The notes under the pieces were generated by a model that was given only the letters and a program-made list of their open reading frames with translations, had not been told where the DNA came from and searched no databases. From contig PXDM01000205.1 in assembly GCA_003565055.1 (NCBI GenBank), forward strand, positions 1 through 5,885: a DNA stretch of 5,885 nucleotides, given 5' to 3'. Made by a program: the position numbers and the translations under genes. This DNA comes from Paracoccaceae bacterium (GTDB lineage Bacteria > Pseudomonadota > Alphaproteobacteria > Rhodobacterales > Rhodobacteraceae). This document shows, piece by piece, positions 5,331 to 5,885 of the stretch (its first letter is position 1; every line of letters begins with the position of its first letter).

Positions 5331-5702
5331 TTAGCATGGAGTGCCCTGATGGAAGCGCAGTACCCATCGACCGCCCGTTTTGACCCAGAGCGATGCGCGT
5401 CGACTGAGATGCTGCTCCGCGCCACGTTGCTCCGCACTCACATAGGTCGCCAGCGCGACATCCGGCGCGATGAGCGCGACCGCGTAATCCGGCAATGGGA
5501 GCGTCGCAACCAGATCCGCGCTCGGGGTGGCAATGATCTCTGCCCGCTCGTAGCGCCGACCCGATTGCCCGAACTCGACAAAATCGGCTGCAAGCGTCTG
5601 ATCCATCCACGCCGGATCGTTTCGCGTCTCCGACTGCCAGAGCGCCTCTTCGCGCTTGCGCAACTCGGCTGTGTCAGGGGCGCTTGGCATCTCCACGCGC
5701 AT
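5331..5702 (-). CDS. NTF2-like protein (DUF4440/SnoaL-like)
   Basis: 123 aa. The N-terminal helix RKREEALWQSETRNDPAWMD is followed by a LAADFVEFGQSGRRYERAEII stretch (about 37-57) and ends with LWVKTGGRWVLRFHQGTPC, the expected pattern of the DUF4440 cone-shaped fold. Members are small enzymes or ligand-binding domains; no specific substrate can be named. The ATG at 5702 lies 4 bases after the cobT stop, so translation is probably coupled; its own ribosome binding site is poor. A second ATG at 5690 is possible, but GGAG directly abuts it, too close to work. Complete and cytoplasmic, no signal peptide. Confidence 0.85.
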   Translation of the reverse strand: MRVEMPSAPDTAELRKREEALWQSETRNDPAWMDQTLAADFVEFGQSGRRYERAEIIATPSADLVATLPLPDYAVALIAPDVALATYVSAEQRGAEQHLSRRASLWVKTGGRWVLRFHQGTPC

Positions 5703-5706
5703 GCGC

Positions 5707-5885
5707 TCACATCGCGCGCTTGATGCCCGCGAAACGCGCCCGCGCGCGCGGATCCTGATCGAAGAGGGCGGCGAGTTGCTCGGTCATCGCGCCTGCGAGT
5801 TGCTCGACATCCGTGATCGTGACCGCGCGCTCATAGTAGCGCGTCACGTCATGGCCGATGCCGATGGCCAGCAATTCGACCGCGC
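5707..5885 (-). CDS. cobT: Aerobic cobaltochelatase subunit CobT, C-terminal end (cut by window edge)
   Basis: The last 58 residues before the TGA at 5709-5707. The segment ELLAIGIGHDVTRYYERAV and the following DVEQLAGAMTEQLAALF match the C-terminal von Willebrand A-like part of CobT. In the aerobic cobalamin pathway CobT works with the AAA+ subunit CobS and the large subunit CobN to insert cobalt into hydrogenobyrinate a,c-diamide using ATP. The tail after ALF (DQDPRARARFAGIKRAM) is basic. The DUF4440 gene starts 4 bases after the stop. The rest of the gene lies outside the window, so completeness cannot be judged. Confidence 0.9.
   Translation of the reverse strand, partial: AVELLAIGIGHDVTRYYERAVTITDVEQLAGAMTEQLAALFDQDPRARARFAGIKRAM

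Noticed and set aside
4733..5383. 216-codon plus-strand frame opposite the ACT gene
   Set aside because: The minus strand encodes a clear ACT-domain protein here; the plus frame is low-complexity Arg/Gly-rich.
5288..5437. 50-residue N-terminal extension of the ACT protein
   Set aside because: It runs through the end of the DUF4440 gene, does not resemble the family, and ATG 5287 has its own GAGGG.
1..5885. CRISPR array, tRNA, rRNA or insertion sequence
   Set aside because: No regularly spaced repeats, cloverleaf-like sequence, rRNA words or transposase with terminal repeats were seen.

Overview
The window reads as a piece of a GC-rich alphaproteobacterial chromosome, most likely Rhodobacteraceae (Roseobacter-like). 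This rests on the strong G/C third-position bias, an aerobic cobaltochelatase CobT end, an Hsp33 of the type seen in that group, and a BCCT transporter. The family placement is inference from recognised protein families; no search was run.

Layout: (1) positions 1-182, minus strand, hold the N-terminal 60 residues of Hsp33 (hslO). (2) Positions 183-534 are a divergent intergenic region. It carries a good heat-shock (RpoH/sigma-32-type) promoter facing hslO and several inverted repeats. (3) Positions 535-2962, plus strand, hold a three-gene cassette: a 130-aa protein of unknown family with an acidic N half and a basic, four-cysteine C half; a 72-aa helical protein with a Pro-rich linker; and a 554-aa subtilisin-type (S8) serine protease with an intact catalytic triad and no signal peptide. 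A very strong hairpin followed by TTTT lies between the first and second genes, so the first gene may be expressed in excess. (4) Positions 2963-3002 hold a GC-rich hairpin between convergent genes. (5) Positions 3003-4631, minus strand, hold a BCCT-family transporter whose aromatic substrate cage differs at three of four positions from the betaine transporter BetP. (6) Positions 4823-5885, minus strand, look like one transcription unit: the end of cobT, an NTF2-like DUF4440 protein and an ACT-domain (DUF2241-type) protein.

The flanking genes are ordinary. The part most worth attention is the 535-2962 cassette. A protease, a bipartite charged polypeptide and a small helical partner, with an attenuator-like hairpin after the first gene, fit a precursor/processing-enzyme arrangement. 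Function is unproven. The second item is the unusual BCCT cage, which suggests a substrate other than glycine betaine.
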